Below are positions 47,722 through 56,818 of a stretch of DNA of 64,000 nucleotides, piece by piece. Source of the stretch: AP-15 sp963747735 (GTDB lineage Bacteria > Pseudomonadota > Alphaproteobacteria > ATCC43930 > CGMCC-115725). The notes beneath the pieces were generated by a model. It ran no database searches, was not told the DNA's origin, and was given only the letters and a program-made list of their open reading frames with translations. The stretch spans positions 124,001-188,000 of the forward strand of contig CAVVGE010000005.1 of the NCBI GenBank assembly GCA_963747735.1. Reading direction: 5' to 3'. The position numbers and the translations under genes are program-made. Each line of letters begins with the position of its first letter. Within the stretch, counting starts at the first letter, position 1.

Positions 47722-48246
47722 ATGGCGTCATTCGAATGGAACAAGATCATCGCCTCCGCGCTGACCGCGGTGATCGTGGCGATGGTGTGCGGGATTCTCG
47801 CGAGCCAGATCATCCGCCCGAACGAATTGGAAAAGCCGGTCTTTATGGTCGCCGGTGCGGCGCCGGCCGCGACGGCGACCGCCGCGCAGGCGGCGCCGGC
47901 AAAGCTCGCGCCGATCGGGCCGCTCCTGGCCAAGGCCGACCCCAAGCGCGGCGAGCAGCTGACCAAGGTGTGCGCGGTGTGCCACAACTTTACCAAGGGC
48001 GGGGCGAACAAGATCGGCCCCGACCTCTGGGACGTCGTCGGCGGGCCGATCGGCGAGGGGCGCGGGGGCTACGCGTTCTCCAGCGCCATCGAAAAGCACA
48101 AGGGGCAGAAATGGGACCCCGAACTGTTGAACGAGTGGCTCAACAGCCCGCAGCATTTTGCGCCGGGCACCAAGATGACCTTTGCCGGCTTCCCCAAGGA
48201 GCAGGACCGCGCCGACGTCATCGCTTATTTGCAGACGCTGAAATAG
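47722..48246 (+). CDS. Membrane-anchored cytochrome c (c552/CycM type)
   Basis: A 174-residue mono-haem cytochrome. An uncleaved N-terminal membrane anchor (residues about 8-31) and an Ala/Pro-rich linker precede a class I cytochrome c fold: haem site CAVCH at 84-88, GPDLWDVVGGPIG, and the Met ligand region GTKMTFAGFPKEQDRADVIAYL. Such proteins carry electrons from the bc1 complex to terminal oxidases in alphaproteobacteria. ATG at 47722; divergent from kdsB. Confidence 0.93.
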   Translation: MASFEWNKIIASALTAVIVAMVCGILASQIIRPNELEKPVFMVAGAAPAATATAAQAAPAKLAPIGPLLAKADPKRGEQLTKVCAVCHNFTKGGANKIGPDLWDVVGGPIGEGRGGYAFSSAIEKHKGQKWDPELLNEWLNSPQHFAPGTKMTFAGFPKEQDRADVIAYLQTLK

Positions 48247-48285
48247 GGTGGGGCGACGGATCTTCCGAGCTCAAAGGAAAACCCC

Positions 48286-49527
48286 ATGCCCGCCACCGGT
48301 TTCGCCTATAGCCATCTGTTTTCGACGGGGCTGCCGCCGGCGGCGCCGCGCTGGGCCGGGTTCCCGAAATACAATTTCATCGGCGGCCACAACGACCCCG
48401 AGCATGTGCCGGCGGCAGATCTGGCCGAAGCGGCGGCGGCCGTGCTGCGCCGCGACGGCGCCGATCTGGCGCTCTACAACCCGCACGGGCCGCAAGGCTT
48501 CCGCGGCATCCGCGATTTCGTCGTCGGCAAGGTCGAGGCGCGCGGCATCCATTGCTCGGCCGACGAGGTGCTGATGACCTCGGGCTCGGGCCAGGGGCTC
48601 GACCTCGTCAACCGCGTCATGCTGAACCGCGGCGACACGGTGGTCCTCGAAGAATTCACCTATGGCGGCGCCTTGACCAAGCTCCAGCGCCTCGGCGTCA
48701 CGGTGGTGGGCGCGCCGCTCGACGACGACGGGATCAGGATCGACGCGCTCGACCATATTCTCGGCGATCTCGCGCGCCAGGGCACCCGGCCCAAATTCAT
48801 CTACACGATCCCGACCGTGCAAAACCCGACCGGCTCGATCCTGCCGCTCGACCGCCGCCACGCCTTATTGGCGCTCGCCAAACAGCACGATGTCGCGATC
48901 TTCGAGGACGAATGCTACGCCGATTTGACCTGGGCCGAGGGTGCCCCGCCGGCGATCTACTCGCTCGACCCGAGCCGGGTCATTCATGTCGGCTCGTTTT
49001 CAAAGACATTGTCGCCGGCCCTGCGGCTCGGCTATGTCGTCGCCGGCTGGGAGGTCATGAGCCGCCTCGTCGGCCTCAAGCGCGAGACCGACAGCGGCAC
49101 CGGCGCCCTCGAGCAAATGGTCGTCGCCGAATATTTCTCGCGCAAGTTCGGCGCGCATGTCGGCGAATTGACCGGGGTGCTCAAGGCAAAGCTCGACACG
49201 ATGGTCGAGGCGCTGGAGCGCGAGTTCGGCTCCACCGTCGAAAGGATGTGGCGGCCCAAAGGCGGCATCTTCCTGTGGATCAAATTGCCCGACCGGGTCG
49301 ATGTGACCAGGCTCGTCGCGCCCGCCGCCAAGGAAGGGCTCGTCTTCAACCCCGGCCCCGAATGGTCGTGCAACCCGGCCGAGTCGAAATCGCATATGCG
49401 GCTCTGCTTCGCGCTCGCCTCAAAGGACAACATCAAAAGCGGCATCGCCACCCTGGCGCGCGTCTGCTACGAAGAGACCGGCCTCCCCGAGCAAAGCGCC
49501 AACATCCGCCGCGCCGTCCCGGGCTGA
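48286..49527 (+). CDS. PLP-dependent aminotransferase, class I/II (2-aminoadipate/LysN-like)
   Basis: A 413-residue fold-type I enzyme: YNPHGPQGFRGIRDFVVGK, TSGSGQGLDLVNRVMLNRGD for the cofactor phosphate, TIPTVQNPTGSILPLDRR, FEDECYADLTW with the Asp that contacts the pyridine nitrogen, and the lysine in HVGSFSKTLSPALRLGYV. It resembles MocR-derived or 2-aminoadipate aminotransferases without a GntR domain. It starts 39 bases after the cytochrome gene; amino donor and acceptor cannot be told. Confidence 0.88.
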   Translation: MPATGFAYSHLFSTGLPPAAPRWAGFPKYNFIGGHNDPEHVPAADLAEAAAAVLRRDGADLALYNPHGPQGFRGIRDFVVGKVEARGIHCSADEVLMTSGSGQGLDLVNRVMLNRGDTVVLEEFTYGGALTKLQRLGVTVVGAPLDDDGIRIDALDHILGDLARQGTRPKFIYTIPTVQNPTGSILPLDRRHALLALAKQHDVAIFEDECYADLTWAEGAPPAIYSLDPSRVIHVGSFSKTLSPALRLGYVVAGWEVMSRLVGLKRETDSGTGALEQMVVAEYFSRKFGAHVGELTGVLKAKLDTMVEALEREFGSTVERMWRPKGGIFLWIKLPDRVDVTRLVAPAAKEGLVFNPGPEWSCNPAESKSHMRLCFALASKDNIKSGIATLARVCYEETGLPEQSANIRRAVPG

Positions 49528-49543
49528 GCAGCTAGTCGCAGGC

Positions 49544-50263
49544 CTATCCGATCGCGGCGGCCCGGCGGTGGCCGCGGCAGCTCAGCCCGGTCAGCAAAAA
49601 CACCCCCACCGCGGCGCCGAGGATGGCGGCGGCGCTGGGCTCGGCGACGGCAGAAAACCTGACGTCCATCTGGTTGATCGCCAGATTGCCGGGCTCGGGA
49701 AAGTTGGGGTTGAAGACATCGACAAGGAAATTGACGCCAATAATGTCGTCGGTGGTCGATACCACACCGAGAAACGGCGCCGAGTTGTCCTCAGCCGCCG
49801 TCGAGGTGCCGGAGACGGTAAAATCGCTTTCCATGCCGTCATTGGTGAAGACGTGCATCGTCGCGGTAAAGGGACCGGTAAAGTCGAGCGGCTGGATTTG
49901 CGTGCCGAGCGCCGAAACCGCCGGGGTGAACCCGCCGACGGTCAGCTGGTCCGAGATGAATGGCTGCGAGATCAGCGCATCGCCCTTGGCGAAATTGCCG
50001 GTGTAATCGGTCCCTTCGTCAGCGCGGTCGACTTCACCGGACGTACCGTTGATCCCGACAGTCAAGCCGCCAGTCGTCGCCGAGCAAAAGCAGCTCAGGG
50101 TCGTGCCCGCGGGACCAAAGATGCTCCAGTTGATTTCGAGATTGGCATTGAGCGCGGCCCGGCTCGAAACCTGGATCAAGCTCGCATCGGCATGATGGAA
50201 GGGAAGACTCACCGCCAACGCGCCCAAAGCGCACGCGACCGTCCGCGATATCCTGCGCCACAT
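49544..50263 (-). CDS. Secreted protein with PEP-CTERM-like C-terminal sorting signal
   Basis: A 239-residue exported protein. Signal peptide: MWRRISRTVACALGALAVSL, cleavage near HADA. The mature part is Thr/Ser/Gly/Asn-rich beta-type sequence with a CFC pair and no catalytic motif. The C-terminus has AEPSAAAILGAAVGVFLLTG then RGHRR: a Pro-containing motif, a membrane helix and a basic end, the tripartite plan of exosortase substrates, though the motif reads AEPS rather than PEP. I chose ATG 50263 over one nine codons upstream because the signal follows directly. Confidence 0.72.
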   Translation of the reverse strand: MWRRISRTVACALGALAVSLPFHHADASLIQVSSRAALNANLEINWSIFGPAGTTLSCFCSATTGGLTVGINGTSGEVDRADEGTDYTGNFAKGDALISQPFISDQLTVGGFTPAVSALGTQIQPLDFTGPFTATMHVFTNDGMESDFTVSGTSTAAEDNSAPFLGVVSTTDDIIGVNFLVDVFNPNFPEPGNLAINQMDVRFSAVAEPSAAAILGAAVGVFLLTGLSCRGHRRAAAIG

Positions 50264-50382
50264 GGTTCGGCTCCGCGTCTCGAGGGGCAAATTGTTTTGT
50301 GGAGATTAACCTTAGCAGGCTGCTCTGCGGTTGTCTAGCGCAGGGGTTGCGTGCGGCACCCAATGAGAGGCCGAGGCAACGA

Positions 50383-52739
50383 TTACGAGCGCAGCGCGCG
50401 CACCAGCTGCTCGGGCCGAACAGGGGTCGCGTTGATTTCGATGCCGCATGGCGCGAGTGCGTCGCAGACGGCGTTAGCGATCGCCGCCGGCGGGGCGACG
50501 GCACCGCCTTCGCCGACCCCTTTGACGCCGAGCGGGTTCAAGGGCGAGGGCGAATGCTGGTGCACAATCGTCATCGCGGGCATGTCGGCGGCGATCGGCA
50601 GCGGGTAGTCCATCAGCGAGCCGGCGAGCAATTGGCCGTTCGGCGTCGTAGACGATCGCCTCGCCGAGGATGCCGCCGAGCCCTTGCGCGGCACCGCCCA
50701 TGATCTGGCCTTCGACCAGCATCGGGTTGACGACGACCCCGCAATCATGCGCCACCGCATAATCGTCGATCCGCACCCGGCCGGTCCCGCCATCGACCTC
50801 GACGATCGCGACATGCACGGCATAGCTCCAGGTCACGGTCTGCGGCTGCCAATAGGCGGTCTCTTCGAGCCCGGCCTCGACCCCTGGCGGGCGGGTCGCT
50901 TCCCAGCCGGGCCGCGCCGCCTGCGCCACTTGCGCCAGGCTGACCGCTGCCCCCGGCACCCCGGCGACGCCAACGCCGCCGTCCCGCAATTCGAGATCGG
51001 CCGGCGCGCATTCCAAAAGATGCGAGGCGATGGCGAACACCTTGTCGCGCAGCCTGAGGCTCGCCTGGTGCATCGCCGCTCCGGCCGTCACCGTGCTGCG
51101 GCTCGCCATCGTGCCAAAGCCGATCGCGATCGCCGCGGTGTCGGCAAAGGAAAGGACGACATCCTCGGGCCGCACCTTCCACAGGTCGGCGACGATCTGC
51201 GAAAAGATCGTCTCCATGCCCTGCCCTTGCGGCGCCGCCCCGCACGAGACATAGACTTTCCCGGACGGGTCGATGCGGACAAACGCACTTTCGAACGGGC
51301 CGACCCCGGTGCCCTCGATATAGCAGCCGATGCCGAGGCCGAGATGGCGGCCCTCCTGCCGCGCCGCGTTCTGTCGGCGCCGAAACGCCGCGACCCCGCC
51401 GATGGCGGCGAGCGCCTTTGCGAGGGCGCCGGGATAGTCGCCGCTGTCGTAGACGATCGGCTCGCCGTCGCGATAGGGGATGCCGACGCGGTAGGGCATC
51501 TCATGCGCCGCGATCATGTTGCGCCGGCGCATTTCGGCCGGCTCCAGCCCGAGGCTGCGCGCGACGAGGTCGATCGTCCGCTCCATCGCAAACGCCGCTT
51601 CCGGCCGGCCGGCGCCGCGATAGGGCGCGTTCGGCACCTTGTTGGTGACGACGATCCTGCCCGAGGCCGCCAAGTTCTCGATCTTGTAGGGGCCCGTCAG
51701 ATGGACCGCGGTGTTGTAGGCGACACCCGACCCGATCGGGTTCCAGGCGCCGCAATCGACGACATACTCGTCGCGGATCGCCAGAATCCGGCCGTCGTCG
51801 TCGAACCCGACCTCGACATCGTGCCACTGGTCGCGCGAATGGGTGGCGCTCTGGAAATGCTCGCGCCGCTCCTCGATCCAGCGCACCGGCCGCCCGAGCC
51901 GCCGCGCCAGAAATGTGACCAGCAAATCCTCCGGGTAGACATGGCCCTTGCCGCCAAAGCCGCCGCCGACATCGAGCGCCACACACCGCACCCGCGCCTC
52001 GGGCAGCCCCAGCAACGCCGCAGCCTCGCGGCGGACCCAATGCACAACCTGGGTCGAAGCACCAGATCGTCACCGATTGGGTGCGCTCGTCATAGAGCGC
52101 CACCACGCCGCGGCACTCCATCGGCATCGCGGCGTAACGGTGATGATAAAAGCGGCGCTTGAGCCGGTGCGGCGCGCGGGCCAAGACCGCGGCGGCATCG
52201 CCGCGGCCGATTGAAAAGGCGCCGATCAGGTTGGTCTCGCAAGCGCTCGTGCACAATCGGGCTGCCGGCCGCTAACGCCGCCTCCGGATCGACCACCGCC
52301 GGCAATTCTTCGAGGTCCCAGGTGACGGCCTCGGCGGCGTCTTCGGCCATGTCGCGGCTTTCGGCGGCGACGATCGCCATCGCCTCGCCGACATGCCGCA
52401 CCTTGTCGTGCGCGAGAAGCGGCTGCTGCGGGTTCAAAAATTTGTGCTGGACGACCGAGGTCCATTTGCTCGGCAGCGAGATCTGCCCCTCGGGCACCGG
52501 CGGCAAGAGCCGCGCCAAGCCCGCCCCGTCGAGCGCCAGCGCCACGCCCGGCATCGCCGCGGCCCGCGATACATCGACCGAACGGATGCGGGCATGCGCC
52601 ACCGGGCTGCGCACCAATACCGCATGCAGCATGCGCGGCAGATCAGGTCGGCGATGAACTGCCCTTGGCCCAGCAGGAGCCGCCGGTCCTCGCGCCGCAA
52701 CAGCGAGCGGCCGACATACGGAGCCTCGATGTCGCTCAT
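50383..52739 (-). pseudogene. Molybdopterin-binding large subunit, xanthine dehydrogenase/CoxL family (four frame breaks)
   Basis: Joined length is about 785 residues. N-terminus SDIEAPYVGRSLLRREDRRLL, then RMLHAVLVRSPVAHARI, LLAHDKVRHVGEAMAIVAAE (aldehyde oxidase domain), RGVVALYDERTQSVTIW, VALDVGGGFGGKGHVYPED, APYRGAGRPEAAFAMER (molybdenum cofactor), GQGMETIFSQIVADL, and the end PLNPLGVKGVGEGG with the catalytic Glu. Frame changes fall near 52650, 52245, 52058 and 50645. The medium (FAD) and small (2Fe-2S) subunits are not adjacent. Its ATG overlaps the stop of the YafY-type regulator (ATGA). The CO-specific loop cannot be confirmed. Confidence 0.85.
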
Positions 52740-53467
52740 GGCTCACCCCTCCCCGTCCCCGGCGCAGCGCTCGCCGCCCGATCGGGGCGATCCTTGCGCA
52801 ACGCCAGCCAGTCCGCCATCAGCTTGCCGTTGTCCTGCGGAAAGCGCTCGTCCAACAGCCGCGCATCGGCGATGCGGTCGACCCGGAAATGGCGGAAATC
52901 GTTTCTGAGCTCGCACCACGCGCCGACCAGCGTCACATCGACATAATAGGCCATCGCCAACGGCCAGATCGTGCGCCGGGTGAGCCGGCCCGCTTCGTCG
53001 CTATAGGCGATCGAGATTTTGCGGGTGTCGTGGATGGCGCGCCGCAATTCGGCAAAATCGACGCCGGAAACCGCCGGCGCGCTGCCTTCCGAGACGTAAT
53101 AAGGCGTCCCGGAAAGGTGCGCCCGCAAAGCCTGCGGCACGACATCGGTCAATTTGCCCAGCACCCTCTCCGCCGCCGCCTGCAGCTTCGCGTCCTTGAG
53201 CCGGCGGACGAGCCGCGCGCCGACCGCGATCGCATCGATCTCCTCGCTGGTAAACATCAACGGCGGCAGGTCGAAGCCGCGCCGCAGCACATAGCCGACA
53301 CCGGGGGCACCCTCGATCGGGACCCGGCTCGCCTGCAAATCGGCAATGTCGCGATAGATCGTGCGGGCCGTGACCTCGAGCCGTTCGGCGAGCATCGCCG
53401 CGGTCACCGGCCGGGCGGCGGTGCGCAAAACCTGGATGATGTCGAACAGGCGGTCGGCGCGGCGCAT
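52736..53467 (-). CDS. YafY/WYL-domain transcriptional regulator
   Basis: A 243-residue regulator. An N-terminal HTH_11 (ADRLFDIIQVLRTAARPVTA...LAERLEVTARTIYRDIADLQ) is followed by a WYL-type ligand domain (ISIAYSDEAGRLTRRTIWPL, YYVDVTLVGAWCELRNDFRHF). It is the first gene of a two-gene unit with the CoxL-like dehydrogenase (4-base overlap) and is transcribed divergently from the cupin-like gene 83 bases away. The arrangement suggests it controls one or both; that is an inference. Confidence 0.9.
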   Translation of the reverse strand: MRRADRLFDIIQVLRTAARPVTAAMLAERLEVTARTIYRDIADLQASRVPIEGAPGVGYVLRRGFDLPPLMFTSEEIDAIAVGARLVRRLKDAKLQAAAERVLGKLTDVVPQALRAHLSGTPYYVSEGSAPAVSGVDFAELRRAIHDTRKISIAYSDEAGRLTRRTIWPLAMAYYVDVTLVGAWCELRNDFRHFRVDRIADARLLDERFPQDNGKLMADWLALRKDRPDRAASAAPGTGRGEP

Positions 53468-53550
53468 CGGTGGGCCGTCGGCTCCTGACAGAACGGTGTC
53501 AGCATGGCCCTGCTAATGTCACGACGCAACGCTTGGAAAGGAGTGGGCAG

Positions 53551-53973
53551 ATGGCTTCGACCCATGTCGATATCGAGACCGCGGAATGGACGCCGGGTGT
53601 GCCGTTCTACGGGCCGGCGGCGGTCTATGACGGCCGCGACATCGTCCAGCTCAAGATCTTGAGCGACCGGCGCGCCGAGGGCGGCGGCATCGCCTGGCTC
53701 GCCAAATTCTCGCCGCCGCCGGGGAAGCTGATCAAGATCGTCGCGACCGCGCTGTCCGACGAGCACGTCTTCAATCTCGAAGGCGGCCGCGGCACCAAAT
53801 CGGGCGCCCCGGCGCGCGCCTCCGGCGGCTACACGCTCAACCCCACCGGCCAGCCGCACAGCGCCTTTATCGGCACCGAGACGGTGAGCCTGATCGTCTA
53901 CACCGGCGAGCCCGACGAGATCGTCTCGCTCGAAGTCGTCGACCCCGAGCCGGCACCGGGGAGCGGCGCGTAA
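53551..53973 (+). CDS. Small cupin-like protein
   Basis: A 140-residue soluble protein. The pattern (FYGPAAVYDGRDIVQLKIL, GGIAWLAKFSPPPGKLIKI, DEHVFNLEGGRGT, PHSAFIGTETVSLIVYTGE) fits a single cupin barrel of the ChrR or DUF4437 sort, with His and Glu candidates for a metal site. ATG 53551 follows AAAGGAG. It is divergent from the WYL regulator, so it is a candidate target. Function unknown. Confidence 0.72.
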   Translation: MASTHVDIETAEWTPGVPFYGPAAVYDGRDIVQLKILSDRRAEGGGIAWLAKFSPPPGKLIKIVATALSDEHVFNLEGGRGTKSGAPARASGGYTLNPTGQPHSAFIGTETVSLIVYTGEPDEIVSLEVVDPEPAPGSGA

Positions 53974-54047
53974 CCTCAAAACAGCACATTGGCATCAGCC
54001 ACAGCGCAGACCTCCGGATGTACCTGCTCGGTTTGGAGTGGCGGCAC

Positions 54048-54903
54048 ATGGTTTCTCATGAATTTGACCAAGCGGAAAAGGCACGGACCTTCCGCAAGCT
54101 ACACCAACGGCAACAGGGTTTTGTCGTACCCAATCCTTGGGACGTAGGGACAGCGCGCATACTTGCCGCATTGGGTTATGAAGCACTTGCGACTACCAGC
54201 GCGGGCCTGGCCTTCGCGCTCGGGCGCCGCGACGGCGAGCGCGCGATTACGCGCGATGAGGCATTTACCAACGCCGCCGCGATCGCTTTGACAACAAATC
54301 TGCCAGTCTCAGCGGATCTTCAAGAACGGGTTTGGCGATGCTCCGGAATTTGTCGCGGAGACGATCTTGCTGTCGGCGAAAACCGGAATCGTTGGTGCCT
54401 CGATCGAGGACGCCACTGGCGATCGGCGCTCGTTGATTTATGATTTCACGCACGCGGTAGAGCGGATCGCCGCAGCGGCGCAAGCCGCTCGTTCGCTGCC
54501 TTTTTCGTTTTGCCTGACCGCGCGCGCCGAAAACTTTTCAAACGGCAGACCCGATCTCGACGATACGATCCGACGGCTTCAGGCGTATGCGGAAGCCGGC
54601 GCGGATGTCCTCTACGCTCCGGCGCTGCCGAGCCTTGAGGCAATCCGGCTCGTATGTGCCTCTGTCAAAGAGCCGGTCAACGTCGTCATGGGGCTAAGCG
54701 GCCCGTGGTATCCCGTCGATGCGTTAGTGGATGCCGGAGTTAGGCGGATCAGTCTCGGCTCAGCGTTGAGCCGTGCAGCGCTCGGCGGCTTTCTCAAAGC
54801 CGCCCTGGAAGTCCGCGAGCGCGGAACATTCTCGTTTGCCGACGAAGCTCCCGCTTTCGCAGCTGTCAACAACTATATGGCGGGGTCGGGAGGCGGCCGA
54901 TGA
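54048..54903 (+). pseudogene. Isocitrate lyase/PEP mutase family protein, one-base frameshift
   Basis: TIM-barrel enzyme of the PEP mutase/oxaloacetate decarboxylase branch. First part: KARTFRKLHQRQQGFVVPNP, WDVGTARILAALGYEALATTSAG, LPVSADL. After an extra base near 54325 it continues NGFGDAPEFVAETI, GIVGASIEDATGD with metal Asp/Glu, FCLTARAENF and RLQAYAEAGADVLYAPAL. Joined length is about 284 residues, normal for the family. ATG 54048 is taken, since a longer upstream start adds ten unconserved residues. It is coupled to the GNAT gene by ATGA. Confidence 0.85.
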
Positions 54904-55331
54904 GCGGCGATCCGGTGCCGAGCCTCGCGCGGACCCGTGATCCAATGGCTGAGGCAGCGATCAATGACGGGCTTGCAGCCTACAACGCGTCCCATTTCCG
55001 GGCTCCGGATACAACGACGCTCGATGTTGTGGTACATGACGACAGCAGCGGCGCGCCGGTCGGCGGGCTGTTGGGTCACACCTCGTTCGGGCTGTTTTTT
55101 CTCGATTTGTTTTACCTGCCGGCAGAGCTGCGCGGCGCGGGTCTCGGCAGCCGGATTATCGCGCTTGCCGAGGACGAGGCGAAGCGGCGAGGCTGCACCG
55201 CCGCCTTCGTCTACACCGTCATGTTCCAGGCGCCCGGCTTTTACGAGCGTCACGGGTACCGATGCTTTGGCGACATCGCCTGCCCGCCTGCGGGCGCCAC
55301 TCGGATCTTTCTGAAGAAGTCCCTCGCCTAA
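54900..55331 (+). CDS. GNAT-family N-acetyltransferase
   Basis: A 143-residue acetyltransferase with acetyl-CoA motif A: LDLFYLPAELRGAGLGSRII (the R..G.G loop) followed by ALAEDEAKRRGCTAAFVYT and the C-terminal GFYERHGYRCFGDI. The acceptor is unknown. Its start overlaps the PEP-mutase-like gene by four bases and the transporter gene follows 14 bases later, so the three are cotranscribed. Confidence 0.88.
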   Translation: MSGDPVPSLARTRDPMAEAAINDGLAAYNASHFRAPDTTTLDVVVHDDSSGAPVGGLLGHTSFGLFFLDLFYLPAELRGAGLGSRIIALAEDEAKRRGCTAAFVYTVMFQAPGFYERHGYRCFGDIACPPAGATRIFLKKSLA

Positions 55332-55345
55332 AGCGCGGGACCGAC

Positions 55346-56284
55346 ATGGCAGCGATCCAGGCCTCTGGAGAACCAAGCTACCTAAAGGGGGCCGCCTTCG
55401 GCATCGCCGCAGTATCGATCTGGGCGGGTTGGAGTGCCGTCACGCGGCTGGCGGTCACGACCAACCTGGATGCCTGGGATATTCCAGCTTTGCGCTTTGG
55501 CGTGGCCGGTCTGCTTTTATTTCCGGTGGTCATCCGGCGGGGGCTCGCGTTCGACCGCCTGGGATGGCCCGGATTGGGCGGGCTTATCGTCGGGACCGGC
55601 GCACCATACGCCCTGGTGGTGGCATTCGGCCTGCGCTTTGCCCCCACCCGCGATGCCGGTGCGCTCAATCCAGGATGCATGCCGCTTTTTGTTGCGTTGA
55701 TCGCCGCCGCCGCCCTTGGAGAGAAGCCCTCAACGGCGCGAAAAATTGGCCTGTCGCTCATCTTGTCAGGCGCTCTGATCATTATCGGCTGGCACGGTAC
55801 GGCGTGGAGCATGTCGCGGAGTTTTGGCGATGTGCTGTTCCTCGCGGCGTCATCTATGACCGCCGGCTACACCGTCATCATGCGTCAGTCGAAACTCGAT
55901 CCGATCCACGTGGCAGCCCTTGTCTCTACCGGCTCGCTGGTGATCTATGCCCCTCTTTATTTTGTAATCCACGGATTGCACTTTGCACGAGTGCCGGTTG
56001 CCGAAATGGCCGTTCAGGCAATTTTCCAAGGTATTGCGGTAACCATAATATCGCTGGTTCTTTATGGCCGCGCCGTTCTCATCCTGGGTGCTTCGGGTGG
56101 CTCTGCCCTCGGCGCATTAGTGCCGGCGCTCTCGGCGATGCTCGCTATCCCGCTCCTAGGGGAATGGCCGACGACATCGGATTGGATCGGCATCGCCCTG
56201 ATCTCGGCGGGTGTATATCTGTCGAGCGGGGCCCCGCTGCCGGTGGCACCGCCACGATTTAAAAAAGCGCGTAGGATGGGCTGA
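55346..56284 (+). CDS. EamA-family (DMT) transporter
   Basis: A 312-residue inner-membrane protein with about ten hydrophobic helices and two EamA repeats: first AAVSIWAGWSAVTRLAV and PALRFGVAGLLLFPVVI, second LFLAASSMTAGYTVIMRQSK and GALVPALSAMLAIPLLGEWP. The family exports amino acids, metabolites or drugs; nothing in the sequence sets the substrate. ATG 55346 was chosen because the hydrophobic region begins soon after it. Confidence 0.87.
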   Translation: MAAIQASGEPSYLKGAAFGIAAVSIWAGWSAVTRLAVTTNLDAWDIPALRFGVAGLLLFPVVIRRGLAFDRLGWPGLGGLIVGTGAPYALVVAFGLRFAPTRDAGALNPGCMPLFVALIAAAALGEKPSTARKIGLSLILSGALIIIGWHGTAWSMSRSFGDVLFLAASSMTAGYTVIMRQSKLDPIHVAALVSTGSLVIYAPLYFVIHGLHFARVPVAEMAVQAIFQGIAVTIISLVLYGRAVLILGASGGSALGALVPALSAMLAIPLLGEWPTTSDWIGIALISAGVYLSSGAPLPVAPPRFKKARRMG

Positions 56285-56299
56285 ACGATGGTGAAGCCC

Positions 56300-56490
56300 A
56301 TCATTGCAAATCCCGGCGGATTCGCTCAAAACTTGGTTCATCCGCGCCCGGCCGTGCCTGTCGCCGGGTTGCAGCGAAAACCTGGAAGGTGTCGTCGATA
56401 TAGCGGGTGATCGCGCCCGCTTCGTAAAGCTGGAACCCGGCGTGCTCGAACGCAGGAATCTTGCCAAATGTGCCGGTGAGAAGCTCCTCG
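56300..56490 (-). pseudogene. Glutathione S-transferase fragment
   Basis: On the minus strand about 40 residues of a thioredoxin-like GST N-domain are recognisable: GKIPAFEHAGFQLYEAGAIT with the glutathione-binding Glu-Ala/Ser turn, then RYIDDTF. A frame change near 56383 leads to LQPGDRHGRARMNQVLSESAG. Upstream it is replaced by the repeat at 56491-56650, and downstream it ends in the transporter gene. It is a remnant. Confidence 0.7.
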
Positions 56491-56650
56491 GCGGGCCGCC
56501 GAGGGGGGCATCGCCCCCTCCGGGTCGCAGAGCTCGACCACCTTCCTCCGCATGGCGGAGGAGGAGCCAAAGAGAAGCCGTGATGGGGATATAATGGGTC
56601 CGCCCCCGCTGAGCGGGGGAGGGGGACCGTGCGAAGCATGGTGAAGGGGG
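56491..56650. repeat. GC-rich intergenic repeat
   Basis: Hairpin-rich block (CGGCGGGCCGCCG; CTCCGCATGGCGGAG; CCCCCGCTGAGCGGGGG) resembling 57740-57885. Related words (ATGGT near CCCCCTCCCCC, GAGGAGGAGCCA) occur in both copies. It truncates the GST fragment. Confidence 0.65.
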
Positions 56651-56818
56651 AATTTGCGGTGCACCCGACCGCATCGATGCGCCGCGAGGCGGCGGCATGG
56701 CCTCTTGCGCCAAGCTTTCGTCGCCACCAAGGCCGCTCTTCGACCGCGGGCGTCTCGGCTCTTGTATTTTGGCGGCGCAGCAGGAAAGAGTCGCGGGCCT
56801 TGTCCGGGAGAATGCGCC

